Positions 1 to 10,870 of a stretch of DNA of 64,000 nucleotides are shown piece after piece; position 1 is the first letter of the stretch, and each line of letters begins with the position of its first letter. Location: the NCBI GenBank assembly GCA_026874595.1, contig CM049320.1, positions 15,172,488-15,236,487 of the forward strand. Reading direction: 5' to 3'. The translations under genes were made by a program, and so were the position numbers. This stretch comes from Sipunculus nudus (taxonomy: Eukaryota; Annelida; Sipuncula; Golfingiida; Sipunculidae). A model generated the notes under the pieces. That model was not told where the DNA came from and made no database searches. It saw nothing but the letters and a program-made list of their open reading frames with translations.

Positions 1-165
1 CATGGAAGACAAAAACATGTCAGTGTGCCGAGTGATGCAACACCCCAGAAAGAAATCGACAAGCTCCAAAATTCGTATGACGTCACCTTGTTCTGTGACG
101 CACCGCCAGGGAATGAATCTGACGACAAAGTTTTCTCCGAACGTGTGAAGGTGCCGGCGGTGTGA
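1..165 (+). CDS. Probable last coding exon of a host gene (partial, product unknown)
   Basis: Frame 1 is open from the first base to a TGA at 163-165, giving 54 residues that are hydrophilic and acidic in the middle and end in VKVPAV. The stretch is clearly richer in G+C than the AT-rich DNA after it, and an AATAAA poly(A) signal follows about 95 bases past the stop, as expected of a terminal exon. The acceptor site would lie left of the window. Frame 2 is also open to about base 149, but its composition looks less protein-like. I do not recognise the family. A hydrophobic C-terminus of this kind can be a PDZ ligand, but that is only a guess. Confidence 0.45.
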   Translation, partial: HGRQKHVSVPSDATPQKEIDKLQNSYDVTLFCDAPPGNESDDKVFSERVKVPAV

Positions 166-259
166 GCTTTTAAAGTGATTTACTTAAGTTAGGCAGTTTG
201 TGAAAATAGAATGACTGACTGTAAACGAATGCTTGTGTTTAAAACATGCACGGCCGTTT

Positions 260-265
260 AATAAA
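260..265 (+). promoter_or_regulatory. Poly(A) signal AATAAA after the first exon
   Basis: A canonical AATAAA hexamer lies about 95 bases after the TGA at 163-165 and is followed by TG-rich sequence. It fits a short 3' UTR for the exon at the left edge. It is one motif in AT-rich DNA, so the support is positional. Confidence 0.45.
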
Positions 266-299
266 AGTATTATTACCAGGCTTGTGAAGTGTTGCGTTT

Positions 300-2290
300 G
301 TTTTTGGCAGCCTCCGCCCTCAGGCAAATACGAAGGCAATAAGGAACAAGCCGGTTGCTAGCATATAAATTTCTTGTAAGGGCCTGAATGGTATTTCCTT
401 TTAAAGATACATTGCTCAAATAGTTTAATTTGTTTTATTTCTTTATTTTATATAATGTCAATAAATAATGTATCCGATATTAATCAAAATTTTAAAATGT
501 ATATTAATTGGGTCATTTGATGTCACTTTACATTTTTATGGTTAACCGGGCATGGCCATTTGATTAACATCGCACTGCAAAATGTGGTATGAACAGCCTT
601 ATATACCGGTACTTAACATGTCAACAGTGTCACTTGAATCACGAAAACATGTTTTTAAATGGGTAATTCCAGAAATTAAGCATGGATGGTAAAAATATCT
701 ATGGATAAAATCCAAGCAACGCTGAATTATTAGCTCATCATCAACTTTGATCACGTGGTCTGGCTTTGAAATTGAAGGAATCAACGGAGAGAAGCATAAT
801 AACACGGCACAATGGTAATAGTCTTGGGAACTGTACAGTGAATAGTGCACAAAACAACTAATACCTGTCAAGGGAACACGACAACAGTTTCAGTACTGGT
901 GCTGATGTTGAATTATATCGGTAGATATTACAGAGGATTATGAGTGAGGAATTGTGTATTGTATGTGACAAATAAAGCCTGTCTCAATGCAGACTGCGCC
1001 GTGTACTCTGTGCTATAAAGGGATTATACAAGCACGGCATAGCACGATAAGCCGGGCAACTGTTATTGTACACATTATTGATGGCTGCAAGCAGTGTATC
1101 AAGTAACAAGAATGAAAAAAATATAGTTTACGGGAAATGACAAGACAATTCTACGTATATTTATCCTAATCCTCACGTACAAAAGTAGGGGAGAAGGGAG
1201 ATAGTAGGTATAGGTGTTTATGGTTTCTCAAGAGCGAATCCATGGGAAACAATTATGAGTTCTAGCTAAATGTGCTATAACAAAATGTAATATTTTGTAT
1301 ATCCTTACGGGTATTATATGATTGTTTGGGGGTTGCAGAGTGTATATATGTCGAACATATATTAAAGTATTACAATCTAAAAGGGGAAAATTAAATCCGT
1401 GCAAAGGCTTTAAATACCTGTTACCGAGAGGTCGGTAATCTCTGGTATCAGGAATGCTGGGACGTCTGATTCAACACAGTAATAAATCAATGAAAAGACA
1501 AGGGTATATGAAAAGATCTGTGAGCATTTATTTGTATGTCACGGGTCTGCGTATACTTCATAGAATTATACAGGATGGTTTATAGAGACTCGATTTGAAT
1601 TATGTTTCTTAAAACATCCAAGCCTTTTTCAGATTAAACTATATAAACACATCCTAGATACACGATTACAATGTCAAAGTACCGAACGCATGCTTATATT
1701 ATTGTTAAGAATTCTGTTATATTGTATTTGTCAAATGAGGAAACAAAACAGAGTCCTCATAAATAAAACCGTTATTATTTAAATTATTTTGCTCTTCTCA
1801 CGCTTTTACACTAATTTCCTTAACCTAAGCAAGATCAAAGATAGCGTTAATAAATGCCATGGAAATAATCTGAATCTTATATAATTAAGATAATTTATAT
1901 AATTAATAGGAAAACATACATCAAAATATTGAATCGACCCAGCTAGTAAAAAATGTATATAGGGTAACTACACCTGTAAGGTCTAATTAGGTTTATGTCG
2001 TGCTCGTGATTAATGCCTTAAAATAAAAACTGTTCTAAACAAGACGTGATTAAAATTAAAATTCTGCATAAAAACCCAAATAAACTGCGATTATTTGAAG
2101 TGAGTTATTATACCGTAATATTTATATATAGTTCGATAAGACCACATTAAGTTTATTACAATTACAGACTCATGTAGTGTACTTTATCCGCATGCTTACA
2201 GAATAGCGGAAACAGACGTACATTTCTCATACAATGCAGTCTCTGCTGTTTGAGTTGAGCAAGATTTTCCGGGTACCACCTCCATGACTA
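300..2290. other. Non-coding AT-rich stretch, nothing recognised
   Basis: I see no protein-like reading frame, transposon motif or RNA gene here. Frames longer than 60 codons are rare and of low complexity. It could be intergenic or intronic. Confidence 0.5.
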
Positions 2291-2294
2291 TTAC

Positions 2295-2515
2295 ATGAAC
2301 GGTTGTAAACAAACCAATCAGAGGGAGGTAGCGCATTGCGCATCCAACTCCGACTATAAACCCCTGACACCCCGCTGTCGTTGGTCTGGCTCTTTGCCCT
2401 GGTGTTCCGATCCCGAAAATCTAACCAAACAACGCAGAGGTATAATGAAGGAGATCTTGAACGCTGCTGTGAATAACCCCTGCGTGAGAAATGTGTACGT
2501 CAGGCTATGAAGTTT
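2295..2515 (+). promoter_or_regulatory. Promoter-like patch (CCAAT, TATA) with a short possible first exon
   Basis: A GC-richer island contains an ACCAATCAGA CCAAT box near 2312 and a CTATAAACC TATA-like box near 2353, about 40 bases apart in the usual order. An ATG at 2444 opens a 21-codon frame that ends at the TGA at 2508-2510. A donor-like GTGAG follows the TGC codon near 2482, so a spliced first exon is possible. The longer frame from 2295 starts upstream of the TATA box and is probably irrelevant. No downstream exon could be linked to it. Confidence 0.3.
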
Positions 2516-2736
2516 AGTTAATATTTTGTCGAAGAAAATTTAACTCACGACATTTTAATTAGATGAGTCAAAATTTCGATGGAAATGGGTATCTAATATA
2601 TATATATAAAAAGTCTGCGAGTCATGGGTCACTTGAAAACTGGTCATAAAAGGCGATAACTTAAAAGTACCCTTCATTATTTCGTTTACACACAAGCAGT
2701 TTTATATTATATCTTTGTAACCCCGTGATGAAACCA

Positions 2737-2738
<2 letters not shown>

Positions 2739-2789
<51 letters not shown>
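2739..2789. repeat. (AT)n microsatellite
   Basis: Uninterrupted AT dinucleotides, followed at about 2840-2915 by a purine-rich (GA)n stretch. Confidence 0.95.
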
Positions 2790-2791
<2 letters not shown>

Positions 2792-5097
2792 ATTGTGCAA
2801 ACACGTCAAGTGCTGGTAATAATAGGAGAGAAAGGATGATTAGAGAAAGAGAGAGCGTGACAGAAAATGTAAGAGAGAGAGAGAGGTGAGGGGGAGAGAG
2901 AGAGAGGCCAAGAGAACGAGGCAACAACGATATTAAGAGCAAAACTGGAATATAGCGCTACAAGGAATAGACATACCATTACTGAAAGACATTTGACAGA
3001 AACTAGAAGATGCTCTTAACATCAGGCACAGATACAAAATATACAACGGCGTAGGCGAATAAACCAATATATTTGTCCTATATCAATACAAGTTTAGCCT
3101 GATGACGAGAGAAACGATAAATAGTGTATACTGCGGCGAGTCCGGGGACGTTGGTAAATTGCCATTCAGTTTAGATCATTGATCTTATCTGAAGAAAACG
3201 ACAAAAACCAACGGCCAATTCTGTCGCCCGGACTGTGTTATTATTGTACGTTAGTAATCAGACATATATCACCCTGTCTCCGCTGTTTGGTTCAATCGTC
3301 CAGCGCCGATGATTTACCACGTGAAAAATACATCAGAAGTACTCAAGTTAGTATATTTTCTTAATAGTTTAAATATCCTTCTTTTTTCTTATTTATTAAC
3401 CTGTCTTGATTAATATGCATTTCTTTAAATATATCATTATTTAGCTAATAAAAAATGATGGTATGCATGCCATGTCCCGTTTATTAGATATTTATTTAAA
3501 ATGTATCAGCTTTCACTGGCCGCCTCCATCTCATATAATTGCTGCAGCTCACAAACTATTATTACTGTATTGCGATGTTTTCATTGGATCATATTTACAG
3601 TAAATGAGCGTGCATTCAATGTTATATAGTACATTATATTATATTATATTATATTATATTATATTATATTATTATATACATAATTTATTTTATCATTAAT
3701 ATCATTCTTCACATGTATAACATAATGAAACAAATAAAGTTAATGCAAATCAATTTTTTTTTATTTCAAACATGATTTACATGACAATATCACCCACTTA
3801 TATACATTAGGAAGTACTTACTTGTATTCAACATTGCTCAAAGAATCCTTCCCAAATTAAGGATTTTACTTTAATCCTGCAATCATTCTGAATCCATTTA
3901 TAACAGAAACTCTATTTTTCCTATAAAGCATTTTTAGGAGGGCCGGGTTTAACATAATTTCGAAAAAAATTGTTATTAGAAAACTGTATCGAATAGCCGT
4001 ATCGCGATTTTACTGATATGTCGATAATTTCGCGCAGCCCTATTATAAAGAGGTGAACTATAAATAAAAGTAAAGAAGCCACTGTGGTAGGTGTATGAAA
4101 ATATTTGGAGATGGTTCAAGGTACGAACAATCCTATCCAGGAACTGAAATGTGAAGGGGAAAAATTCCAATTCAATCTGAACAAGGGCCTGTCTAAAGCA
4201 AATGAATGAAAAAAAGGGCAAGTGCTCTGGTAAAACAGTAGCTTTCTTTGAAATAAAGATATAGCGGAAATGCCAGATTATTATATCTAAACTAAATAAA
4301 GATGTGCTGCTCATATTAAGTTTAGATATATATATTTATCTCTCCAAAGGTCAGAAACGTCCATTGTCCATCCCCCTGCATGAAAATAAGAGCATTTTCC
4401 ACATGTTTTGACAAATACTGGACATTTGAACACATAAAAATTGCAAAGTGTTTTATTCTTGTTCTAACTGGATGGTAATAGCAGGAGGGAAATGGTATAT
4501 TTCATTTTTTTCACTGAATAAAAAGAGTAAAAAAAGAGAGCTCCTAAACAGAAAGAATGGAAAGTAGTAATAAGCGTTATTTTCAGTTAATCCCAAAAAA
4601 CGAGTGACTATTAAAATGAGCGATTTGGCAGACCTGTTTTTAAGACTATCTGGTGCATTATTGTCACTTTGATTTCCCATAAAATGATATTATTAAAAGG
4701 GAGCAGATATTATCATCGGGGAATGTCCCTATAGCAAGTAATTAGTTCTGTTTCCACATATGCGTTTCAAAATGCGTATCCGTACCTATCCCTACATGTA
4801 CCGGATGGCAAAAACGCATTCGCAGCCGCACGCTTGACCTTACTGAATACCCAACAGACACAGCCTTTTAGGTCTAATAATCGGCAAAAATCGTCAAATT
4901 GACATTTTTATGACAAAGCATGACCTCATAGTTGCTCTTTATATCTATCGTGTAACAAAAGCACGTTCCTAGCGTTAAAGTGTATCAGTTGGAAAATAAA
5001 CAACATTTTAATCATATGGCAATCCCACGTGGTATGTATAAAGGAGCACGCATCAGCTCGGCGAGAACTAACAGAGTAATCAATTGCTTATTGTTTA
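2790..5097. other. Non-coding stretch with simple repeats
   Basis: It holds a (GA)n stretch near 2845-2915 and an (ATATT)n pentamer array near 3634-3672. The open frames are of low complexity and have no recognisable motif. Confidence 0.5.
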
Positions 5098-5101
5098 ACT
5101 A
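5098..5101. repeat. Target-site duplication ACTA, left copy (gypsy insertion)
   Basis: ACTA sits directly outside the terminal TGTTACAG of the full LTR and is repeated at 8654-8657 outside the truncated LTR. Four to six bases is the usual size for this class. Confidence 0.8.
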
Positions 5102-5874
5102 TGTTACAGAACCTAATATTAACATATCACGAATGCGTGATGAACACAAATTTTGTAATGGAGATAAAAAAGTCAGATTCTGTAACATTAGGCAGCGTGA
5201 AATGTCTAGGGGAATGAATAAAGAAGTCAGTTTTCTTTGTTAACAACTAACTATAATTTATTCCTAAAACCATCCTAACAATACAATACACTAAATCAAT
5301 ACAATTATACAGTGAAACAGCGGTATAGCAACAAGTCAATACAGTCACACAGAAAGATAATGGTACAATACCTGAATACCAACAGTGTCACCAAAATAAG
5401 TCCTTTGAATGTAAGCTCTCGGAGAATGACAGTCCAGTGGAAAGTTCTTGCAATAACACAGAAAGTACACTGAAGTCCTATGTATAAAATCCAGGAAAGT
5501 TCTTGAAATATCTATAATTGCCGCATTCGTCGGATAAGGTCTTAGAATCTGTAACGCTTCTGCCTCCGCTGGTATCTGCTCTGCTGTCTGCCCCCTGGTT
5601 CTAAAAAAACAGCCCTTTATATACCTTCACACCCTAAGCCGGGAACCTTTTACTTCTGGAACAGTCTACAAAGAACCCTACTCCACAGTAAACACGCGTT
5701 TCAGGATATCTCTAGAAAGACATAGCCGCGTGTCTCTACAGATACCAGGCTAATCACGTGACCCACGACCGAGCGTGAAAACCCAAGGCCCACATGACTA
5801 CGAGAGTTCAACCAGTACGGAATGTAACAACAATACGAGTTACGCCAGTGTCACATAATAGAGCACCTGTAACA
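5102..5874 (-). repeat. Full-length 3' LTR (773 bp) of the gypsy element
   Basis: On the minus strand it begins TGTTACAGGTGCTC and ends GGTTCTGTAACA, so the termini are inverted TGTTACAG/CTGTAACA. A TATATAAAGG promoter box lies at about 5612-5621 and an AATAAA-type signal near 5250. A solo copy of the same LTR lies at 36000-36786, and its first 60 bp recur at 8594-8653. Confidence 0.9.
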
Positions 5875-5886
5875 CTCCCCCTCCTG
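5875..5886 (-). other. Polypurine tract of the gypsy element
   Basis: CAGGAGGGGGAG abuts the 3' LTR on the minus strand, the position expected for the plus-strand DNA primer in reverse transcription. Confidence 0.8.
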
Positions 5887-6005
5887 TAAGAAAAAGAAAG
5901 TTTTCACGGAAAACTTTCTTTTTGCGGTCACAATCACTTACATTTTTACAACATCTCAAAATCATCTTATCTTTAACATTACATAAACATCTTGTTTACA
6001 AAATT

Positions 6006-6598
6006 TCATACACATCTCGATAAGCAATCAGCAAGTACATTTTCTTTCCCCCTAATGCGCATGATATTAAGATTGTAATCCTGCAAGAACAAACTCCATT
6101 TCAACAATCTTTGATTTCTACACCTCAACTTGTTCATGAACGTGAGGGGATTATGATCACTGAAGACAATGATAGGCCTGACTGATGAAGTAACATAAAC
6201 ATCAAAATGTTGCAACGCCAAAATTAAAGCCAAACATTCTTTTTCATAGTGGAGTAGTTTTTCTGGTTTGCATTAAACTTTCTTGAGAAATAACAAATTG
6301 GATGATCTATGCCATCATTGCCTTCTTGTAACAACACAGCACCAGCAGCAGTATCACTAGCATCTATGGCTAACTTAAAAGGTACAGAAAAGTCTGGAGC
6401 TGCTAAAACTGGTGACCTTTGCACAATGGCTTTCAAATTTTGAAATGCATTTTCACACTGAACATTCCATACAAAATTTTGTTTCTTCTTTAACAAATTA
6501 GTCAAAGGTTCAGCTACAGCAGCAAAATTTGGACAAAACTTCCTGTAGTATTCAACCATACCAAGAAAACGCATTATTTGCTTTTGTTTTCTGGTCTA
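6006..6598 (-). pseudogene. RNase H region of the gypsy pol (broken)
   Basis: The upstream frame (6574-6224) has the connector RFLGMVEYYRKFCPNF and the RNase H start with LAIDASDTAAGAVL, whose Asp is the first catalytic acid. The next frame (6233-6006) has VFSDHNPL with a further catalytic Asp, and ends in the typical ENVLADCLSR. The two frames are joined by a frameshift near 6224-6233, and a TAG at 6596-6598 separates them from the reverse transcriptase. The protein stops about 130 bp before the polypurine tract with no integrase after it, which supports the integrase-first order. Confidence 0.85.
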
Positions 6599-7206
6599 GG
6601 AAATGTCAGGTTTTACCTTACCCTGCCCTACAATATGACCCAAAAATGTCACCTGTGCATGAGAAAACTCAGATTTCACTAAGTTGACGGTCAGACGTGC
6701 TTCACCGAGTCTTTCGAAAAGATCGCGAAGAATTTGCAGATGTTTCTCCAAGGTGTCGCTGTACACGATAAGGTCACCAATATATGCGTCGCAGCCCTGA
6801 ATGTCCTTGAAAACCATATGGATGTGGCGCTGTAACGTGGCTGGCGAGTTCTTCATGCCAAACAGCATAACTTTATACTGGTACAGTCTTTGCGGCGTCA
6901 CAAATGCGGACACTACTTTCGCTCGTTCTGTCAGCGGAACTTGCCAGAATCCTTTAAGCAAGTCAAACTTTGAAACATACCTGGAGTTACCGACTCTATC
7001 AATACAATCATCGATCCTCGGAATTGGGAACGTGTCAGTCTTGGTGACAGAGTTCAGTTTTCGATAATCTGTGCACATACGGTAACTCTCATCAGGTTTT
7101 GGCACAAGATTACATGGTGAACTCTAGTTACTGTTACTAGGTTCAATAAAATCATTGTCCAGCAAATATTGAATCTCATCTTGTAAATACTTTTGCTTTT
7201 CTGGAT
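6596..7206 (-). pseudogene. Reverse transcriptase region of the gypsy pol (active-site Asp lost)
   Basis: The readable block 7105-6596 (169 residues) shows CTDYRKLN, the FDLLKGFWQVPL motif holding the first catalytic Asp, FGMKNSPATLQR, and the fourth motif as YIGDLIVYSD. In active relatives the fourth motif is Y-x-D-D, so the first Asp of the pair is Gly here. A further in-frame stop lies just upstream near 7124. With the other stops and frameshifts this makes the copy inactive. Directly upstream lies integrase-tail sequence rather than protease. Confidence 0.9.
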
Positions 7207-8593
7207 TCAGTCTATATGGATGTTGCTTGACTGCGCTTGCCTAACCAACATCGACGTCATGGCACAACATGTTAGTTGCGTTAAAATGTCACTAAACAAA
7301 TGTTCATAATTCAACAGCAGGTTCTTTAGGTCTTGTTTTTCTTGTGCCGTTAAATGTGACTGTTTGTCATCCAGGTTTTTAGGCACGTCTGAGTTTTTTA
7401 TTGGAACTGTACCACACTGAATATCTACATCACACTTAGTATCTGACGCCATACAATCAGTATCTACTTTAACTGGGTCCGTTTTTACACATTTAACAGC
7501 AGTAACATTTTGTACAACATCTGATGTGCTATTTCTGTAATAATATGGTTTCAACATGTTAACATGGCACAGTTGTTTCTTCTTACGTCTATCTGGTGTC
7601 AACAGTATGTAATTTAAATCACTGACTTTCTTGTCAACAATGTAAGGACCAAATTACCTAGCTTGCAGAGGTCTGCCAAGGATGGGAAGTAAGGCAAGGA
7701 CCTTTTCACCAGGCGCAAACGTCCTACTTACAGTGTGCTTGTCCTACTTTGTTTTCATTTTACTTTGTGCAGATTATAGATTTGACTATGCAATCTCACA
7801 AGCATTGTGTAGTGTAGTGCAAAGTCTGAGACACTGCAGTAAACTAAGAGAATCAGGATTTTCACACATGAGTTTTTCTTTAAGCAGTTTCAATGGTCCG
7901 CGAACGGAGTGTCCAAAAACTAGTTCAAAGGGACTGGAACCCAAGCTAAGACTCTTGAAAGGATTCTCTGACAGCAAACAGCAATAGGTGGATTCCTTCG
8001 TCCCAGTCTTTCAGTGTGTCATAGCAATAAGTTCTGATCATGTTTTTTGTGAAAACGCTCTGGTGAAAACGCTCGAGGGCGCCCTGACTTTCAGGATGAT
8101 ATGGCGAAGAGCTGTACTGTTTTATACCTAGCTCAAGCATAACTTGTTGGAATAAGCCAGGCATTAAATTAGACCCTTGGTCAGACTGGACGGATTTTGG
8201 TTATCCAAAAGTTGTATAAAACTTGGTCAGAGCTTTGACAACACTTTTGGCACCAATTTTGCGCAATGGTATTGCCTCAGGGAACCTGGTAGATGCGCAC
8301 ATAATTGTCAGCAAGTACTCATGTCCAGATTTTGTTTTGGGCTTTGGTCCAACCAAATCAACAATAATCCTACTGAATGGTTCCTCGAAGGCAGAAATAG
8401 GCCTAAGTGGGGCCTTAGGAGGATTCTGATTGGGCTTGCCTACCATCTGGCATGTATGGCATGATTTACAATATTGTACAACATTTTTCCTGAGGTTAGG
8501 CCAATCGAGGTGTGTTTTTACTTTCTGATAAGTGTTATTTATACCTGAATGGCCAGACAATGGCCTCATGTGCCATGCTAAGATCTTCACTGG
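7207..8593 (-). pseudogene. Integrase of the gypsy pol (broken into several frames)
   Basis: The frame 8611-8201 shows the His-His-Cys-Cys zinc-binding part (GHSGINNTYQK ... CKSCHTCQ) and the first catalytic Asp in IIVDLVGP. A TAA at 8198-8200 interrupts it. The frame below continues with the second Asp (SDQGSN) and the Glu block HPESQGALERFHQS. A frameshift near 7950-7977 leads into FELVFGHSVRGP, and the C-terminal part ends with TPDRRKKKQLCHVNMLKPY (about 7600-7540), the usual integrase tail. The text then runs on toward the start of reverse transcriptase. The first 18 bp of the 8611 frame lie in the LTR remnant. Confidence 0.88.
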
Positions 8594-8653
8594 GGAATGT
8601 AACAACAACACGAGTTACGCCCGTACGTGTCACATAATAGAGCACCTGTTACA
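8594..8653 (-). repeat. Truncated 5' LTR remnant (60 bp)
   Basis: This matches the first 60 bp of the LTR at 5815-5874, including the stretch around GTGACAC..GCGTAACTCGT and the TGTTACAG-type terminus, with a 4-bp difference in the middle. It then passes directly into integrase sequence, so the rest of the LTR and the 5' coding part were deleted. Confidence 0.85.
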
Positions 8654-8657
8654 ACTA

Positions 8658-9540
8658 TTTACTGTCGGTGCAAGGTACATCGTTGAATGAAAGGCGTGTT
8701 CAGACCGCTGTTCAGTCACTGGGGCTGTGCTCATCTTTATTACTGGCACTTGATAATTAACACTTATTACAATGCACGATTTTAGTTACGTAATTTGCGT
8801 TCGCATCAGTATATCAGCACAAGTAGACACGCAGCTTAAAACCTAGTTTGAAGTAATACAACGATATTATTTCAGGTGCTTCTCTTTATACAAAAAGATC
8901 ACTGTTGATTGCATAAAGTTGCATTAACCATATGCTGTAAAGTACCTGCATGGATTGAAAAATAAAATCCTTCAACTTTCTACGTCTATAAGTCCAACTC
9001 CTTATACTGTCTTACCTCATGTTATTCCCCCGTGTCCTGCCTTCTATTATCAGCACAGAAATCTGAAACTCCACAGATATAACATTATCCGATGAAAGAC
9101 AACAAAGCACGTGGCTTTTGTCTTCTTGTGTGGACCGTCTGGCATATAAACTAATTGTCATAACTCAATTAGTCAGTGTTTTATCGATGAAAACCTTTCC
9201 CAGACTCCAGTACTTTTTATTTATCTCTTCAGTGATAGGTTTACACTACAATGTATTTTGCTTTCACCTGCGCTTTCACCGGCGCTAGCGATGAGCGGAG
9301 TATATGTTAATTAGCACGTACCTTACCTTACTGAGGGTAATACAATACTGAATTGTTTCGTTTAGCCGATCGGCGGAATGATTTTGCGTGGTCCCCTGGC
9401 GGTCATGTTCCCCGAGTGATTCATGCATCCATGCGTGAAATTTGTAAATCCACTTAGTATATTTCGACTGGGGTTTTCTATAACGTTTGTTGATTCGTTC
9501 AAGTCATTTTAATAATTAAATATCTATATTTTATTTATTA
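8658..9540. other. Non-coding stretch, nothing recognised
   Basis: AT-rich sequence with no reading frame of note and no repeat that I could match elsewhere in the window. Confidence 0.5.
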
Positions 9541-9647
9541 AATTACTTGATGGATTTTTCGCGACCGTTTTTGTCGGTAGAATTAAGTGCCTAGATACTA
9601 GTTAATTCTACCGACAAAAACGGTCGCGAAAAATCCATCAAGTAATT
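9541..9647. repeat. Perfect 46-bp inverted repeat with a 15-nt loop
   Basis: The arms 9541-9586 and 9602-9647 are exact reverse complements, separated by 9587-9601. The core contains TCGCGACCGTTTTTGTCGG. The flanks are unrelated, so the symmetry ends sharply. A perfect palindrome of this length is recent or actively maintained. It may be a fold-back transposon remnant or a replication-made duplication. No coding role is visible. Confidence 0.95.
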
Positions 9648-9721
9648 GATCCCACCATGATCGTTGCGGCATATTAGTTATCATCGGAACTATTCTCCTG
9701 TGCAATCTACGGCTTCTACTC

Positions 9722-10340
9722 TTACACTATTTCAAAAGATTTCATATTTTTTGTGTTCATCAACTTTAATGCTGTATTCCATGCTTGTAGTGCATTTGGT
9801 ATGGCCTTGTTCCCTGATGTTTTCATCCAGGACTCGTTTTCATGGCGAGAGTTGTAACCATCTGTCAGCAAGTTTGTTATGCGAGTTATCCCGTGTTTTC
9901 GTGTAAGCGACTTCATGTTTTCTGGAGGAGTGCTGCTGCGACCACAGTTTGCCTCTTTGAAACGCGGATGTGTTGACCCTTGCATTTAAGGATATTTACA
10001 TATTTTATTTCTCTTCCCTCAGAAGGCTTTACATATTTGACAATTATTTATTAGCTTTTATTTGTATTAAAGTATGCGATATGTAACTTTGCAACCACGT
10101 TCATGGTCAGCACTGCCGGGGTTCCTTCTACACCTTAGTTTGTTCCTGCTTTTGGTTTGCATCCAATCTCGATTAAGAAAGTTAAGGTATCTCTTCTTAC
10201 ATCAGTACTATATCCCTACCTTTTGCTCTAAGTGGCTGTTTGATTTGCAAACACAAACTCCTCCTCAATTTTCTTACACAGACGATTTACAGCTTGCTAC
10301 TCTGCCTGAGTTGTTTTGTGTTATAGCCTTTTGAGGGTGT
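9722..10340 (-). pseudogene. Possible decayed coding sequence, unknown
   Basis: The minus frame 9985-9722 (87 residues, starting MQGSTHPRFKE) has a protein-like composition, and similar broken protein-like text continues upstream to about 10340 (pieces such as FLIEIGCKPKAGTN between stops). No family motif is recognised. It may be an old transposon or gene relic, or chance. A plus-strand frame over 10074-10331 is mostly hydrophobic shadow. Confidence 0.2.
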
Positions 10341-10870
10341 GGACTACCTATCTGCGTTCCGGTTAGGCCACAGACAGAGTAATGGGTCATCTGTGGTACC
10401 ATGTCACCCAGATGGGCTATATGCCCTTTTTTTCTCTTGGTTAAGTTAGCCTCTCCATTAATATCAAGTATATGCCCTTACTTCAGAGTGATCCTTACAT
10501 TCGAACAGCAGAGTACAATATGCGGTAATAAGCACACTATTTATTGTAACCAACTCGTACATTTTTGCTTAAAATGAACACTTCATGTATGGGAAATTCT
10601 TAGCAATTGTACATGGTTTATGTGCCGTGTGTCAATTTTTGTCTTTTTAAGCTTTCTTGATAATAGGCCGAGTCCTGATATTTCTACAACACTAATTTTA
10701 TTTCACTTCGGTGACAATCTGTCATTATATTTTCTGTCAACAATCGGATTGTGATTCCCTATGATTTTCTCAAAAAAGCAGTTAGTTCTAACTAGTGTAT
10801 TCAAAGCCTTTTATTGTGCTGAACACTACTACCTCCTGTATATTGTTATTGTGGTACTGAAGGACTCGGT

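Larger units (their letters stand above)
5102..8653 (-). mobile_element. Defective Ty3/gypsy-type LTR retrotransposon with integrase upstream of reverse transcriptase
   Basis: Reading the minus strand 5' to 3', the copy shows an LTR remnant (8653-8594), an integrase zinc-binding and catalytic region, an integrase tail, reverse transcriptase, RNase H, a purine tract and a full 3' LTR. Both edges carry the same 4-bp duplication ACTA (5098-5101 and 8654-8657), so this is one insertion. Integrase before reverse transcriptase is the copia-like order known for the Gmr1-like group of Ty3/gypsy elements. Gag, protease, the primer site and most of the 5' LTR are missing. Stops and frame changes break all the coding parts, so the copy cannot act on its own. 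Confidence 0.9.

Noticed and set aside
6801-7067. Plus-strand frames over the gypsy element (also 7682-7987, 8177-8464)
   Set aside because: They are antisense shadows of the pol sequence, which is clearly on the minus strand.
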